Assembly (NCBI GenBank): GCA_014801595.1
Contig: JAAVDV010000002.1
Location: 9,627-15,948 of the forward strand
DNA: 6,322 nt
DNA from: Bacteroides sp.
Lineage (GTDB): Bacteria; Bacteroidota; Bacteroidia; Bacteroidales; Muribaculaceae
Direction of reading: 5' to 3'
Positions 1-5,822 of the stretch are shown piece by piece (within the stretch, counting starts at the first letter, position 1; each line of letters opens with the position of its first letter). The notes beneath the pieces are model-generated. The model saw only the letters and a program-made list of their open reading frames with translations. It ran no database searches and was not told where the DNA came from. Position numbers and translations under genes: made by a program.

Positions 1-147
1 CGGGGCCACCGACATTATTACGGGCAGCTCCATCTGCTCGATGCCCGACAGACCGCCGGGTTCGTCGGCTAATGGTGAGGAGCCGCATGCGGTGAGAGTC
101 GCTGCGGCTGCCAGAGAGGCGATGTATGTGAGATATTGCTTGCGCAT
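1..147 (-). CDS. N-terminus of a lipoprotein, probable accessory/tip fimbrial subunit (cut by left edge)
   Basis: An open frame starts at ATG 147-145 and runs off the left edge, giving 49 residues beginning MRKQYLTYIASLAAAATLTAC. It has a basic n-region, an alanine-rich hydrophobic stretch and a lipobox LTAC with Cys21, so this is a lipoprotein signal peptide (seen). The mature start CGSSPLADEPGG is a flexible linker, followed by what could be a first beta strand around LPVIMSV. It lies 145 bp downstream of the Mfa2-like gene on the same strand. In P. gingivalis-type mfa and fim loci that position holds accessory or tip subunits (Mfa3-5, FimC-E), so a fimbrial accessory role is likely by context only. 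Too little is present to assign a family. Confidence 0.75.
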   Translation of the reverse strand, partial: MRKQYLTYIASLAAAATLTACGSSPLADEPGGLSGIEQMELPVIMSVAP

Positions 148-195
148 GATATTATGTGGAGTTTCTGTTTTCTATTATGGAATCTGAGCCGATCT

Positions 196-232
196 GGCAG
201 CGGAGCTGCCGGCACCGACAAGCTTCGCGCGG
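196..232 (+). repeat. REP-like palindromic element, copy 1
   Basis: It starts with the hairpin GGCAGC-GGA-GCTGCC, followed by a conserved tail containing ACAAGCTTCGCGC. The same element occurs at 5719-5756 and, inverted, at 5823-5859. It lies in the 145-bp gap between the Mfa2-like gene and the next lipoprotein gene. I see no coding sequence in that gap. The copies keep the stem while changing bases, so this is an interspersed repeat family and not a chance palindrome. Its role is unknown; transcript stabilisation or termination are usual guesses for REP elements. Confidence 0.7.
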
Positions 233-292
233 GCACGGGCTTCTTTTGGGGAGCTCGGTGCGGCTATTGCCGGGCAGGTGCCGTGGGGAGCC

Positions 293-1324
293 TTACCATT
301 CGATGCTCTGCAGCACGATAATCCAGTCGTTGACATAAATCTGCATCTTCACCCACTGCTCCTGCTCGTCGAGCACGAGATGCACGGTGAAGGAATCCTC
401 GCGGTCGAGATATTCCTGCTCATCCATGTCGGGGGCGTCGAATTCCTTGGCGGCGAGAATGAGCTGCATGAGGTCGGTGCGGATCACCTCCTCGCCGGTC
501 GACGTGCGGCGCACGATTATCTGTCCCTCGGAATCGGGAGTGAGTCGGGCGATGTGCATGTCGGCTATTGCGGCGGGGACGCTGACATCGGTCAGGCCGC
601 CGTGTCCGTCGGGGATTGCGGTCTCGATGCCGTCGCGGTCGACGGGATGGTAGCGGAATTTCTCACCGCGCAGGACGCGGTTGTCAGGTCCCATGACGGC
701 GTTGTCCTCCTCCACGAAGAAATCGAAGTCGGAGTGGGAGATGGCACCCCCGTCCTGGCGGCGGAGGATGAGACGCAGGTTATTGTTGTTCTTGGTGAGA
801 TAGATTGTCTGTTCCTCCACTCCATCCTCGGTGGTGAAGGTGAGGTTGGAGTCGGCGTGGAAAAGGTCGGTCAGACGCTGGTCGGAATATACGTTGCCCT
901 GCTCGTCGGTCATTGTGTTGAGTCGGCAGGTGAGGTCGTCGGGGGATGAGATGGCGCGTGTGCCGTCGAGAGAGTAGGGGGCGTCATCGGTGAGACCGCC
1001 CCAGACGATGAAGCGGCTCGGTTTGCCGCGTGGCACCTCCACGGGCACGACCCAGTCGTTGGCGCGGAGCGTTTCGAGGTCGGCCGAAGCCGAACTGATG
1101 AGGTTGCCGTCGGCGTCGAAGGCGTAGATTTGGGCGGCCTCGACCTTGTCGACGCGGTTTTCGAACTGCATGTTGCGGTCGAAGGCGAGTCGGACTTTAT
1201 ATGTCGGGACACATTCCGGCAGATCATCGAAGATAAAGCTGTCGCAGGAAGAGAGTGAGACAGCGCCGATGACGGCGGCAGCTGCGGTTGCGATGCTTTT
1301 GGTATTTAAGAAGTCGAGTTTCAT
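293..1324 (-). CDS. FimB/Mfa2-family fimbrial lipoprotein (anchor/minor subunit)
   Basis: A 343-residue protein from ATG 1324-1322 to TAA at 295-293. This start gives a proper lipoprotein signal, MKLDFLNTKS followed by an alanine-rich core and lipobox LSSC with Cys27. The frame is open upstream to 1570, but only through repeat DNA and a hairpin, so the longer form is rejected. After the Cys come acidic DDLPEC (second Cys at 38) and the KVRLAFDRNMQFENR region, then AAQIYAFDADGNLI, all typical of FimB/Mfa2 (PF08842): a beta-sandwich whose first strands end in a named-variable style motif. The C-terminus MQIYVNDWIIVLQSIEW is the usual final strand. In P. gingivalis, Mfa2 anchors and limits the length of the Mfa1 fimbria at the outer membrane. 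The position directly after a fimbrillin gene supports that role. The length is close to that of Mfa2. Confidence 0.87.
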   Translation of the reverse strand: MKLDFLNTKSIATAAAAVIGAVSLSSCDSFIFDDLPECVPTYKVRLAFDRNMQFENRVDKVEAAQIYAFDADGNLISSASADLETLRANDWVVPVEVPRGKPSRFIVWGGLTDDAPYSLDGTRAISSPDDLTCRLNTMTDEQGNVYSDQRLTDLFHADSNLTFTTEDGVEEQTIYLTKNNNNLRLILRRQDGGAISHSDFDFFVEEDNAVMGPDNRVLRGEKFRYHPVDRDGIETAIPDGHGGLTDVSVPAAIADMHIARLTPDSEGQIIVRRTSTGEEVIRTDLMQLILAAKEFDAPDMDEQEYLDREDSFTVHLVLDEQEQWVKMQIYVNDWIIVLQSIEW

Positions 1325-1380
1325 AAGAACTGTAGGGTAGTTATAGCGACTAAGGACCGTTTCAAGGGTCGGTAGCCATT

Positions 1381-1516
1381 TAGTCCATAGACCATAGGCC
1401 ATAGGACCAGGGGTTTTAGTCCATAGACCATAGGCCATAGGACCAGAGGTTAGTCCATAGACCATAGGCCATAGGACCAGGGGTTTTAGTCCATAGACCA
1501 GAGACCATAGGACCAG
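1381..1516 (-). repeat. Tandem repeat array 1 (about four 34-36-bp units), downstream of fimbrillin
   Basis: On the plus strand four units start with TAGTCCATAGACCA at 1381, 1417, 1451 and 1487. Units 1 (1381-1416) and 3 (1451-1486) are identical 36-mers; unit 2 is 34 bp with GAGGT in place of GGGGTTT; unit 4 diverges (GAGACC) and decays at about 1516. The mixed spacing rules out a coding repeat. Array 2 at 3191-3363 is the same family in the opposite orientation: by eye, unit 4 here matches the reverse complement of 3229-3266 at about 33 of 36 positions, including 16 in a row. The array lies between the fimbrillin terminator hairpin and the Mfa2-like gene, within what should be one transcript. 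Confidence 0.9.
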
Positions 1517-1526
1517 AGAAAAGAGG

Positions 1527-1571
1527 AATGCGTCCGGAGACTCCGGAGAATCCGTAAGCTCCGGACGCATT
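1527..1571 (-). terminator. Terminator/attenuator hairpin after the fimbrillin gene
   Basis: Perfect 13-bp arms AATGCGTCCGGAG (1527-1539) and CTCCGGACGCATT (1559-1571) enclose a 19-nt loop that holds a further CTCCGGAG. On the minus strand the hairpin begins 27 nt after the fimbrillin stop and is followed by CCTCTTTTCTCT, a pyrimidine-rich, moderately T-rich tail. It fits intrinsic termination, probably partial, because the Mfa2-like gene downstream has no clear promoter of its own. Partial readthrough would give much major subunit and little anchor. It could instead be an RNA-stabilising 3' hairpin. Confidence 0.7.
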
Positions 1572-1598
1572 ATAGTTGTTTGATTTAGATGAAATCGA

Positions 1599-3119
1599 TT
1601 ACCAGTTGACAGTCTGAGTGGGGACGAGACGCCAATCCATAACTCTTACGTTAAGATGCAGGAAGAAGTTCTGGTCATCGGGATTGTTGGGAGTAATCGG
1701 GATGATGGGTTCATCAAGGTTCGGCAGACCGATACCCATGCCGGTGATTTTACCGATCTCAACATCATATACATGGTTACGGACGATACCATTCCAAACT
1801 TTGCCCTGTTTATTGTCCCAGCGCTGAATCGGAGCAGCATAATAACCCTTACCTGCCTGATACTTCATGCAACGAAGACCGGTATCTTTGCCGGCAGCTT
1901 TCTGAGAGTTGAGCATCATCCAGCCATTCCACTCGGCACCTTCGCCATCTTTTACAAGTCTATCAGTGGTAGTTTCAGCATCTCCGGTACCGGTATAAAC
2001 GGCACCCATAGCCTTCATAACAGCCTTTTCAGAAGTGAATACAGAGAATTCATCACCCATTGCCATCAACCAGAAAGTTCCATTTTTATCAGCAAATGTA
2101 GTAGTGCCATCTGCGGTCTTTATGGCATATGTGCCGAGTACAATAACTGAAGTCTGGGTGGCAGTTGCAGATCCTGTGCACTCACGGACATAGTGGAAAT
2201 TCTTCGAAGAATCCCACATATCGTCACCCTCGCAGTTCTCCGGAATCTCTGCAATTGTCATGTATTCAAGAGGATAATCCTCTGATGCACCAACTGCTGA
2301 ACACCAATAGCTACGATTGATACCTGTGGGTTTTGCCCAAGAAAGATCAGCGGTATAGGTGGGAAGATTCTTTACAAGGTAGGAGTTACCCTGAGTGGCT
2401 GTCAAGAATACAGCCTCGGGTACAAATGTTACCTTACCCACTGTTTTAGTATCGCCACTATAATATGCGACATCAGCAATATTGTTGCTAAAAGACGCAG
2501 CTTTAGAAAGTTTCACTTTAGCAGCGAGACGCTCAACATTGATTATTACAGCGTTAGTTTCATTAGCATCTGCAGCCGCCTCTTCAGAAGTGAACAACTT
2601 ATCTGTGGTGATAGGAGTGCGGTAGGTGGCAACGTCACTGCTATTGTAGTAAGCCGCGTTAGACATTGTGAAGTAGGTTTTGCCATCTTCATCAGTAGAG
2701 ATACTGTTGGTCACGCGGCGGCGGGGATTGTCCTTACCTTCATCATTAGTCTGTGCATTGACAATCGCTACAACTGATTTTGCAGGGCGATTGAGTTTTA
2801 CTATTGCACATTTCTTACCCTCATGATCGATGATCTGGGTATCATAGCCTTCTCCGACACCTGCGGTCTGGTCGAACATATATGTGCCGGATTCATTATA
2901 GAAAAGGAAGTGGATATCCTTGATATCGCTTTCACCCTCACCGGGATCAAATCCGGCTTCCTGACCTGCACGGGTCACATCGCTGGCAAGAACGAAGCGA
3001 ACGTAGCCGTAATCTCCGTCCTCATTGGGGTTCTGAGATCCCCCCTCCGGTTCGTTGGCGGCGCAGCTTCCGAGGAGGAAGAGACCTGCGGTCAACGCGA
3101 ATGCATAAGTCTTTTTCAT
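1599..3119 (-). CDS. Mfa1/FimA-type major fimbrillin (lipoprotein precursor)
   Basis: A 506-residue protein with a lipoprotein signal MKKTYAFALTAGLFLLGSC (lipobox LGSC, Cys19), then an acidic linker and YVRFVLASDVTRAGQ. The TRA at residues 49-51 is the usual end of the first strand in this family. In P. gingivalis a gingipain cuts after an Arg at this place to free the acceptor groove for donor-strand exchange; Arg50 is the candidate here (inference). Next come IHFLFYNESGTYMFDQ and SVVAIVNAQTN, typical of the P_gingi_FimA N-terminal domain. The C-terminus, GMGIGLPNLDEP...FFLHLNVRVMDWRLVPTQTVNW, is the Mfa1-type terminal strand. Its length is similar to Mfa1. The middle is clearly lower in G+C than the neighbouring genes, while both ends resemble them. 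The gene is framed by inverted repeat arrays. It probably forms the fimbrial shaft. Confidence 0.88.
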   Translation of the reverse strand: MKKTYAFALTAGLFLLGSCAANEPEGGSQNPNEDGDYGYVRFVLASDVTRAGQEAGFDPGEGESDIKDIHFLFYNESGTYMFDQTAGVGEGYDTQIIDHEGKKCAIVKLNRPAKSVVAIVNAQTNDEGKDNPRRRVTNSISTDEDGKTYFTMSNAAYYNSSDVATYRTPITTDKLFTSEEAAADANETNAVIINVERLAAKVKLSKAASFSNNIADVAYYSGDTKTVGKVTFVPEAVFLTATQGNSYLVKNLPTYTADLSWAKPTGINRSYWCSAVGASEDYPLEYMTIAEIPENCEGDDMWDSSKNFHYVRECTGSATATQTSVIVLGTYAIKTADGTTTFADKNGTFWLMAMGDEFSVFTSEKAVMKAMGAVYTGTGDAETTTDRLVKDGEGAEWNGWMMLNSQKAAGKDTGLRCMKYQAGKGYYAAPIQRWDNKQGKVWNGIVRNHVYDVEIGKITGMGIGLPNLDEPIIPITPNNPDDQNFFLHLNVRVMDWRLVPTQTVNW

Positions 3120-3190
3120 GTCTGAAAAAATTAGATTAGTTAATGTTGTTTATTTAGTTTTTGTTTTTTCTTCTTTGTTCCTTAGCTCAG
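3120..3190 (-). promoter_or_regulatory. A-rich leader of the fimbrillin gene with a CTGAGCTAA motif
   Basis: Read on the minus strand this begins with CTGAGCTAA (3190-3182) and continues as an almost pure A-rich tract (AAGAAGAAAAAACAAAAAC and so on) down to the ATG. There is no strong Shine-Dalgarno; A-rich leaders are typical of well-translated Bacteroidetes genes. The same CTGAGCTAA 9-mer occurs just upstream of both DUF3575 genes (5433-5441 minus, 5985-5993 plus). I see no good TAnnTTTG promoter at a sensible distance; TAATTTTT close to the start codon is too near. Confidence 0.45.
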
Positions 3191-3363
3191 GAGTCTATGG
3201 TTCTATGGTCTGTGGTCTCTGGACTAAAGACCTATGGTTCTATGGTCTGTGGTCTATGGACTAAAAGACCTATGGTCCTATGGTCTGTGGTCTGTGGACT
3301 AAAAGATCTATGGTTCTATGGTCTGTGGTCTCTGGACTAAAAACCATGGTTCTGTGGACTAAA
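3191..3363 (+). repeat. Tandem repeat array 2 (about 4.5 units of 37-38 bp), upstream of fimbrillin
   Basis: Units follow the pattern GACCTATGGTTCTATGGTCT, then GTGGTCTATGGACTAAAA: about 3191-3228, 3229-3266, 3267-3304, 3305-3343, and a shortened unit 3344-3363 with an internal deletion. Units differ at a few bases, as expected from slippage and drift. The array is the inverted relative of array 1 (1381-1516). Its last bases supply the stop codon of the DUF3868 gene (TAG at 3361-3359, inside GGACTAAA), so the array abuts the coding region with no spacer. It fills most of the gap between the DUF3868 and fimbrillin genes. Confidence 0.9.
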
Positions 3364-4798
3364 GGGTGATGACCGCAGGGGCTGTCATGCGCTCCAGGGC
3401 TGCGCGCGCCGCCGACACGTCGATGCCTCCGGCGGCTGCCTTCGTGAACTCATTGGCGGCTGCCGCATACCGGCCCTCCTTCGCAGCAAGCACTCCGCGC
3501 GCATAAGCGGCCTCGGGAGTGTCGCCCGCCTTGCTCAGATATTGCGACGCCAGATTCAGGTCGCCCGAAAGAATGGCGCAATTGGCGGCGTTGAGATTGG
3601 CCGTCGTGTCATCGGGATACATGCGGGCGGCCGTCATCAGTACGTCGGCATATTCAGCCGACTTCGGGTCGAGCGTCTCGGCATAGATGAAGAATTCACG
3701 CAGCGAAAGTTTCGAGGGATTCTTGCGGAAAACCTGCGCGATTTCGGCGGGATCCGTATATTTGCGCACCTGATAAGCCACCGTATAATCCGAGTGACGC
3801 AGGCCGGGATAAATCTGCGCCAGCATGATGGCGTAATCCTTCGGGAACTGCTTCTTCAGCGCGGCATCCTTGGCATCGGGAGCCAGGTCGGAATCGATCA
3901 CCTTGAGGATCGCGCTCTTCTCGGCCAGATCGGATTTCTCCACGGCTGCGCGCAGACCCGCCCAGTCCTCGGCCACCCACGCCGTCTTCATCAGACCCTT
4001 CGGGAATGTATAGAGCTTGCGCACATACTCCGAGAGAGCCTCCGTACGCCCCTTGGCCAGACGCTCATTGTTGGTGTAGGAACCCTCCGGCGAAGCGTAG
4101 CCAGTGATGGTCAGCGTCGTGATGTCGGTATCCTTGTCGGATTTGATGCTGTCGATTGTGGCGCGGATCTTCGCCAGTTCCACAGGGTTGGAGCGGTAGT
4201 CGGGACGTATATTGGTGGTGTTCACCACGAAATCCACATAAGCCTCACCCTTGGCCGAGCGCATTTTCACGCGCTCCTCCACCGGAGTGATATACGTCAG
4301 ATCCACGTCGAAGTTGCGTTCCCCCATGTCGAGGCGAGCGAGACCGCGGTCGGCGATAGTCTTCCGGCTTGAGCAGCACCCGAGGTTCTCCACCACCAGC
4401 TCGATATCGGCGTTCTCCATCCAGGGTTGCCATGCGGTAGAGGAGGAGTAGGGGAGGGTGGTAGTCTTTCCGGCGCAGTAATAGCGGTTGGAATCGGATT
4501 CGAGACGCTGCTGACGCTCGGCCTGTATCATGCGGTTGCGGCCGGCGAGCGTGACGCTTTCGAGGCGCACCGAGTCATTACCCGCCTTGATTACGGGGGT
4601 GATGCGCGTCTCGACGTTGCGGGCCGTCGGCATACCGGAGAAATCCATGTCGAATGCAAGGTTGAGACGCGAACCGTCGCGCCCTACCTGCAGGTCGCTG
4701 ACGGTGACATCGGCCACTTGCGGCATACGCGCCGCCACAGCAGTAGAAGCCAGGAGTATGGATGCTGAGAATAGGTAAGAGGGAAGGAAGGAATTCAT
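3359..4798 (-). CDS. DUF3868 protein with OmpA-like motif and TPR-like C-terminus
   Basis: A 479-residue protein starting MNSFLPSYLFSASILLASTAVAA, a Sec signal peptide likely cut near residue 22-23, with no lipobox. Residues about 24-150 match the DUF3868 region (ADVTVSDLQVGRDGSRLNLAFDMDFSG, paired Cys141-142). Around 228-262 lies TTLTITGYASPEGSYTNNERLAKGR, an OmpA-type peptidoglycan-binding signature (GxxSPEGS, N, LaxxRA). Residues about 382-472 are alanine-rich helical repeats resembling TPRs (YPDDTTANLNAANCAILSGDL; YARGVLAAKEGRYAAAANEF). DUF3868 genes habitually sit between DUF3575 and fimbrillin genes in Bacteroidales, so a periplasmic or outer-membrane role in fimbria biogenesis or anchoring to the wall is inferred. 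The start lies 30 bp after the DUF3575 stop, which indicates one operon. The final Leu and stop codons lie in repeat array 2. Confidence 0.87.
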   Translation of the reverse strand: MNSFLPSYLFSASILLASTAVAARMPQVADVTVSDLQVGRDGSRLNLAFDMDFSGMPTARNVETRITPVIKAGNDSVRLESVTLAGRNRMIQAERQQRLESDSNRYYCAGKTTTLPYSSSTAWQPWMENADIELVVENLGCCSSRKTIADRGLARLDMGERNFDVDLTYITPVEERVKMRSAKGEAYVDFVVNTTNIRPDYRSNPVELAKIRATIDSIKSDKDTDITTLTITGYASPEGSYTNNERLAKGRTEALSEYVRKLYTFPKGLMKTAWVAEDWAGLRAAVEKSDLAEKSAILKVIDSDLAPDAKDAALKKQFPKDYAIMLAQIYPGLRHSDYTVAYQVRKYTDPAEIAQVFRKNPSKLSLREFFIYAETLDPKSAEYADVLMTAARMYPDDTTANLNAANCAILSGDLNLASQYLSKAGDTPEAAYARGVLAAKEGRYAAAANEFTKAAAGGIDVSAARAALERMTAPAVITL

Positions 4799-4828
4799 GA
4801 TGATCAGAAGCTTAGAAGGCGGGATTCA

Positions 4829-5416
4829 TTAAAAGATATAGACGAGGTTGAGGGCCGCCTTGGTAGGGCCGAAATAATTGTGGGGCTTGTCGGATGCGAT
4901 TTTCGAGCCGCAGCTTTTGCAGGGGAAACGGTCGTAGCGGGTATAGGCCCAGCCGATACCGATTTCGGCCTCGATGTTCCAATGCTTGGCGAGCATCCAG
5001 GCATGGCCGTAGGTGACGCCTGCTCCGGCAAACCATCCCTGATAGCGGGAATCCTTCAGATGGGCGAAGTTTGTGCCGAGAAAATTGAAGTCGGGGAAGC
5101 CTATCGAACCTACATTATATTGACCGCCATGGAGTTCCAGACCGATGAAATTGCCGTTCAGGGCCTCGCAGAACCAATAGCGGACCTCCGGCTGGGCGAA
5201 CCAGTGTTTCCACCGTTTGCCACCCGAGAACGACCAGTCATTAAGGTCGGCATTGAGATCGATTGACCATCGCGGGGCGACGGCCAGTTCGGCGCCGATA
5301 TTGACGGAAGCGGTCGCGTCATACAGCAAGTTTGTCTTGATGGCGAAATCGCCTGCCTCGGCGTTGCAGATGCCGGCCAGGGGAATTAATCCTAAAAGCC
5401 AGTGACGGAGTTTCAT
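4829..5416 (-). CDS. DUF3575 outer-membrane protein A (first gene of the left operon)
   Basis: A 195-residue protein with signal peptide MKLRHWLLGLIPLAGICNAEA and then FAIKTNLLYDATASVNIGAELAVAPRWSIDL, the DUF3575 opening. Further family motifs are HWFAQPEVRYWFCEALNGNFIGLELHGGQYN (about 90-122), a glycine/aromatic-rich barrel-like region FAGAGVTYGHAW, and a CKSC pair near the C-terminus. It ends LNLVYIF, with a terminal Phe as in outer-membrane beta barrels. The family is usually first in Bacteroidales fimbria operons; its exact function is unknown. The first nine codons are almost identical in DNA to those of the divergent gene at 6009, and so is part of the leader. The putative promoter at 5527-5558 drives it. 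Confidence 0.88.
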   Translation of the reverse strand: MKLRHWLLGLIPLAGICNAEAGDFAIKTNLLYDATASVNIGAELAVAPRWSIDLNADLNDWSFSGGKRWKHWFAQPEVRYWFCEALNGNFIGLELHGGQYNVGSIGFPDFNFLGTNFAHLKDSRYQGWFAGAGVTYGHAWMLAKHWNIEAEIGIGWAYTRYDRFPCKSCGSKIASDKPHNYFGPTKAALNLVYIF

Positions 5417-5478
5417 ATCAGTCAGAAAAAAATTAGCTCAGAGTATGGTAAAACTTAGCATGTGTCGGTATCCCTTTT
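5417..5478 (-). promoter_or_regulatory. Leader of DUF3575 gene A, conserved with that of gene B
   Basis: On the minus strand this holds ACATGCTAAGTTTTA (5463-5449) and CTGAGCTAA (5441-5433) before the ATG at 5416. Both blocks recur in the same order before gene B (5962-5976 and 5985-5993), while the sequence between them is changed. From the predicted promoter the untranslated leader would be roughly 100 nt. TAAGTTTT also resembles a -7 box, but has no fitting TTG upstream. Confidence 0.55.
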
Positions 5479-5513
5479 CCACTGCTACACTCCCGGCAGG
5501 AGTGTAGCAGTGG
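5479..5513. repeat. Left inverted-repeat site (dyad with asymmetric core), possible recombination site or leader hairpin
   Basis: Perfect 15-bp arms CCACTGCTACACTCC (5479-5493) and GGAGTGTAGCAGTGG (5499-5513) surround the core CGGCA. The 33 bases 5479-5511 are found again, reversed and complemented, at 5917-5949, including the core (TGCCG there). As RNA from the promoter at 5527-5558 it would be a strong hairpin within a few bases of the transcript start. As DNA it has the build of a tyrosine-recombinase site: two binding arms and a short asymmetric spacer. It has no U-tract, so a terminator is unlikely. Confidence 0.85.
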
Positions 5514-5526
5514 CGGAAACCGGGAG

Positions 5527-5558
5527 CAAAATTATAAAAAATGTTGAATCTTGACAAA
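5527..5558 (-). promoter_or_regulatory. Bacteroides-type promoter driving the left fimbrial operon
   Basis: On the minus strand TTTG (5558-5555) is followed after 20 bases by TAATTTTG (5534-5527), a full match to the Bacteroidetes -7 consensus TAnnTTTG with a -33 TTTG at normal spacing. Transcription would start near 5520, immediately before the 5513-5479 dyad, and continue into the DUF3575 gene A. This is the best promoter match I found in the gap. It lies inside the segment flanked by the inverted sites. Confidence 0.6.
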
Positions 5559-5656
5559 CATTTTAACAAATAAATTTTTTAATGACAGATTGCCACAGCC
5601 GCCCTTATAAATAATCATAGAGATAATTAATTGATATTCAAATCAATACGCGAATT

Positions 5657-5672
5657 TATGTTATATAACATA
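5657..5672. promoter_or_regulatory. 16-bp perfect palindrome, possible operator
   Basis: TATGTTATATAACATA is a perfect inverted repeat with no spacer, in the AT-rich middle of the divergent gap. A second dyad, ATTGAT-ATTCAA-ATCAAT, lies just before it (5630-5647). Both could bind a dimeric regulator or architectural protein, but AT-rich DNA makes short palindromes by chance fairly often. Confidence 0.35.
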
Positions 5673-5718
5673 TTCTGAAAAATTCCTTATCATTCCGCTG
5701 ATAATCCCGGCTGCAGGG

Positions 5719-5756
5719 GGCGGCGGAGCCGCCGGGCACCAACGAGCTTCGCGCCG
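5719..5756 (+). repeat. REP-like palindromic element, copy 2
   Basis: The hairpin here is GGCGGC-GGA-GCCGCC: compared with copy 1 (GGCAGC/GCTGCC) one base pair is changed on both sides, so the stem is kept. The tail ACGAGCTTCGCGCC follows. It forms a head-to-head pair with copy 3 at 5823-5859, with about 66 bp between them, so the pair can also fold into one long stem. Confidence 0.75.
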
Positions 5757-5770
5757 GTGAAGGCCTCGGC

Positions 5771-5822
5771 GGAGGAGGGAGGGGGAGAAAGGAGAGCTGG
5801 CAGGAGGAGAGGGGGTAAGGGG
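5771..5822 (+). other. Purine-rich tract between the paired REP-like elements
   Basis: Bases 5771-5796 are 26 purines in a row, and after CTGGC the purine run resumes to about 5822 with GGGGG and GGGG. It forms the loop between REP copies 2 and 3. The four long G-runs are too far apart for a standard short-loop quadruplex; triplex or other non-B structure is possible. No coding potential is evident. Confidence 0.5.

Noticed and set aside
278..949. 223-codon plus-strand ORF
   Set aside because: It is antisense to the Mfa2-like gene, which has clear family motifs. It is a product of high G+C, with no recognisable domain.
1381..1516. CRISPR array
   Set aside because: Units follow each other directly with no unique spacers, unit lengths vary, and there is no cas gene.
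1325..1570. N-terminal extension of the Mfa2-like gene with repeated MxYGLWTK peptides
   Set aside because: It reads through a terminator hairpin and tandem repeats whose 34- and 36-bp units do not hold one frame. The ATG at 1324 gives a proper lipoprotein signal peptide.
3542..4372. 276-codon plus-strand ORF
   Set aside because: It is antisense to the DUF3868 gene, whose signal peptide and OmpA-like motif show the minus strand is coding.
5479..5513. Intrinsic terminator
   Set aside because: The stem is strong, but no T-run follows on the minus strand (AAAAGGG) or plus strand (CGGAAACC). The matching inverted copy and the nearby promoter suggest another role.
5551..5578. Plus-strand promoter TTGACA...TAAATTTT toward gene B
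   Set aside because: The -7 box lacks the final G, spacing from TTG is short at 17, and it lies about 430 bp from gene B with a REP hairpin between them. It is possible but weak.
5771..5822. G-quadruplex
   Set aside because: The four long G-runs are split by a loop of over 20 bases, outside the usual short-loop rule. Only two-layer forms would fit.
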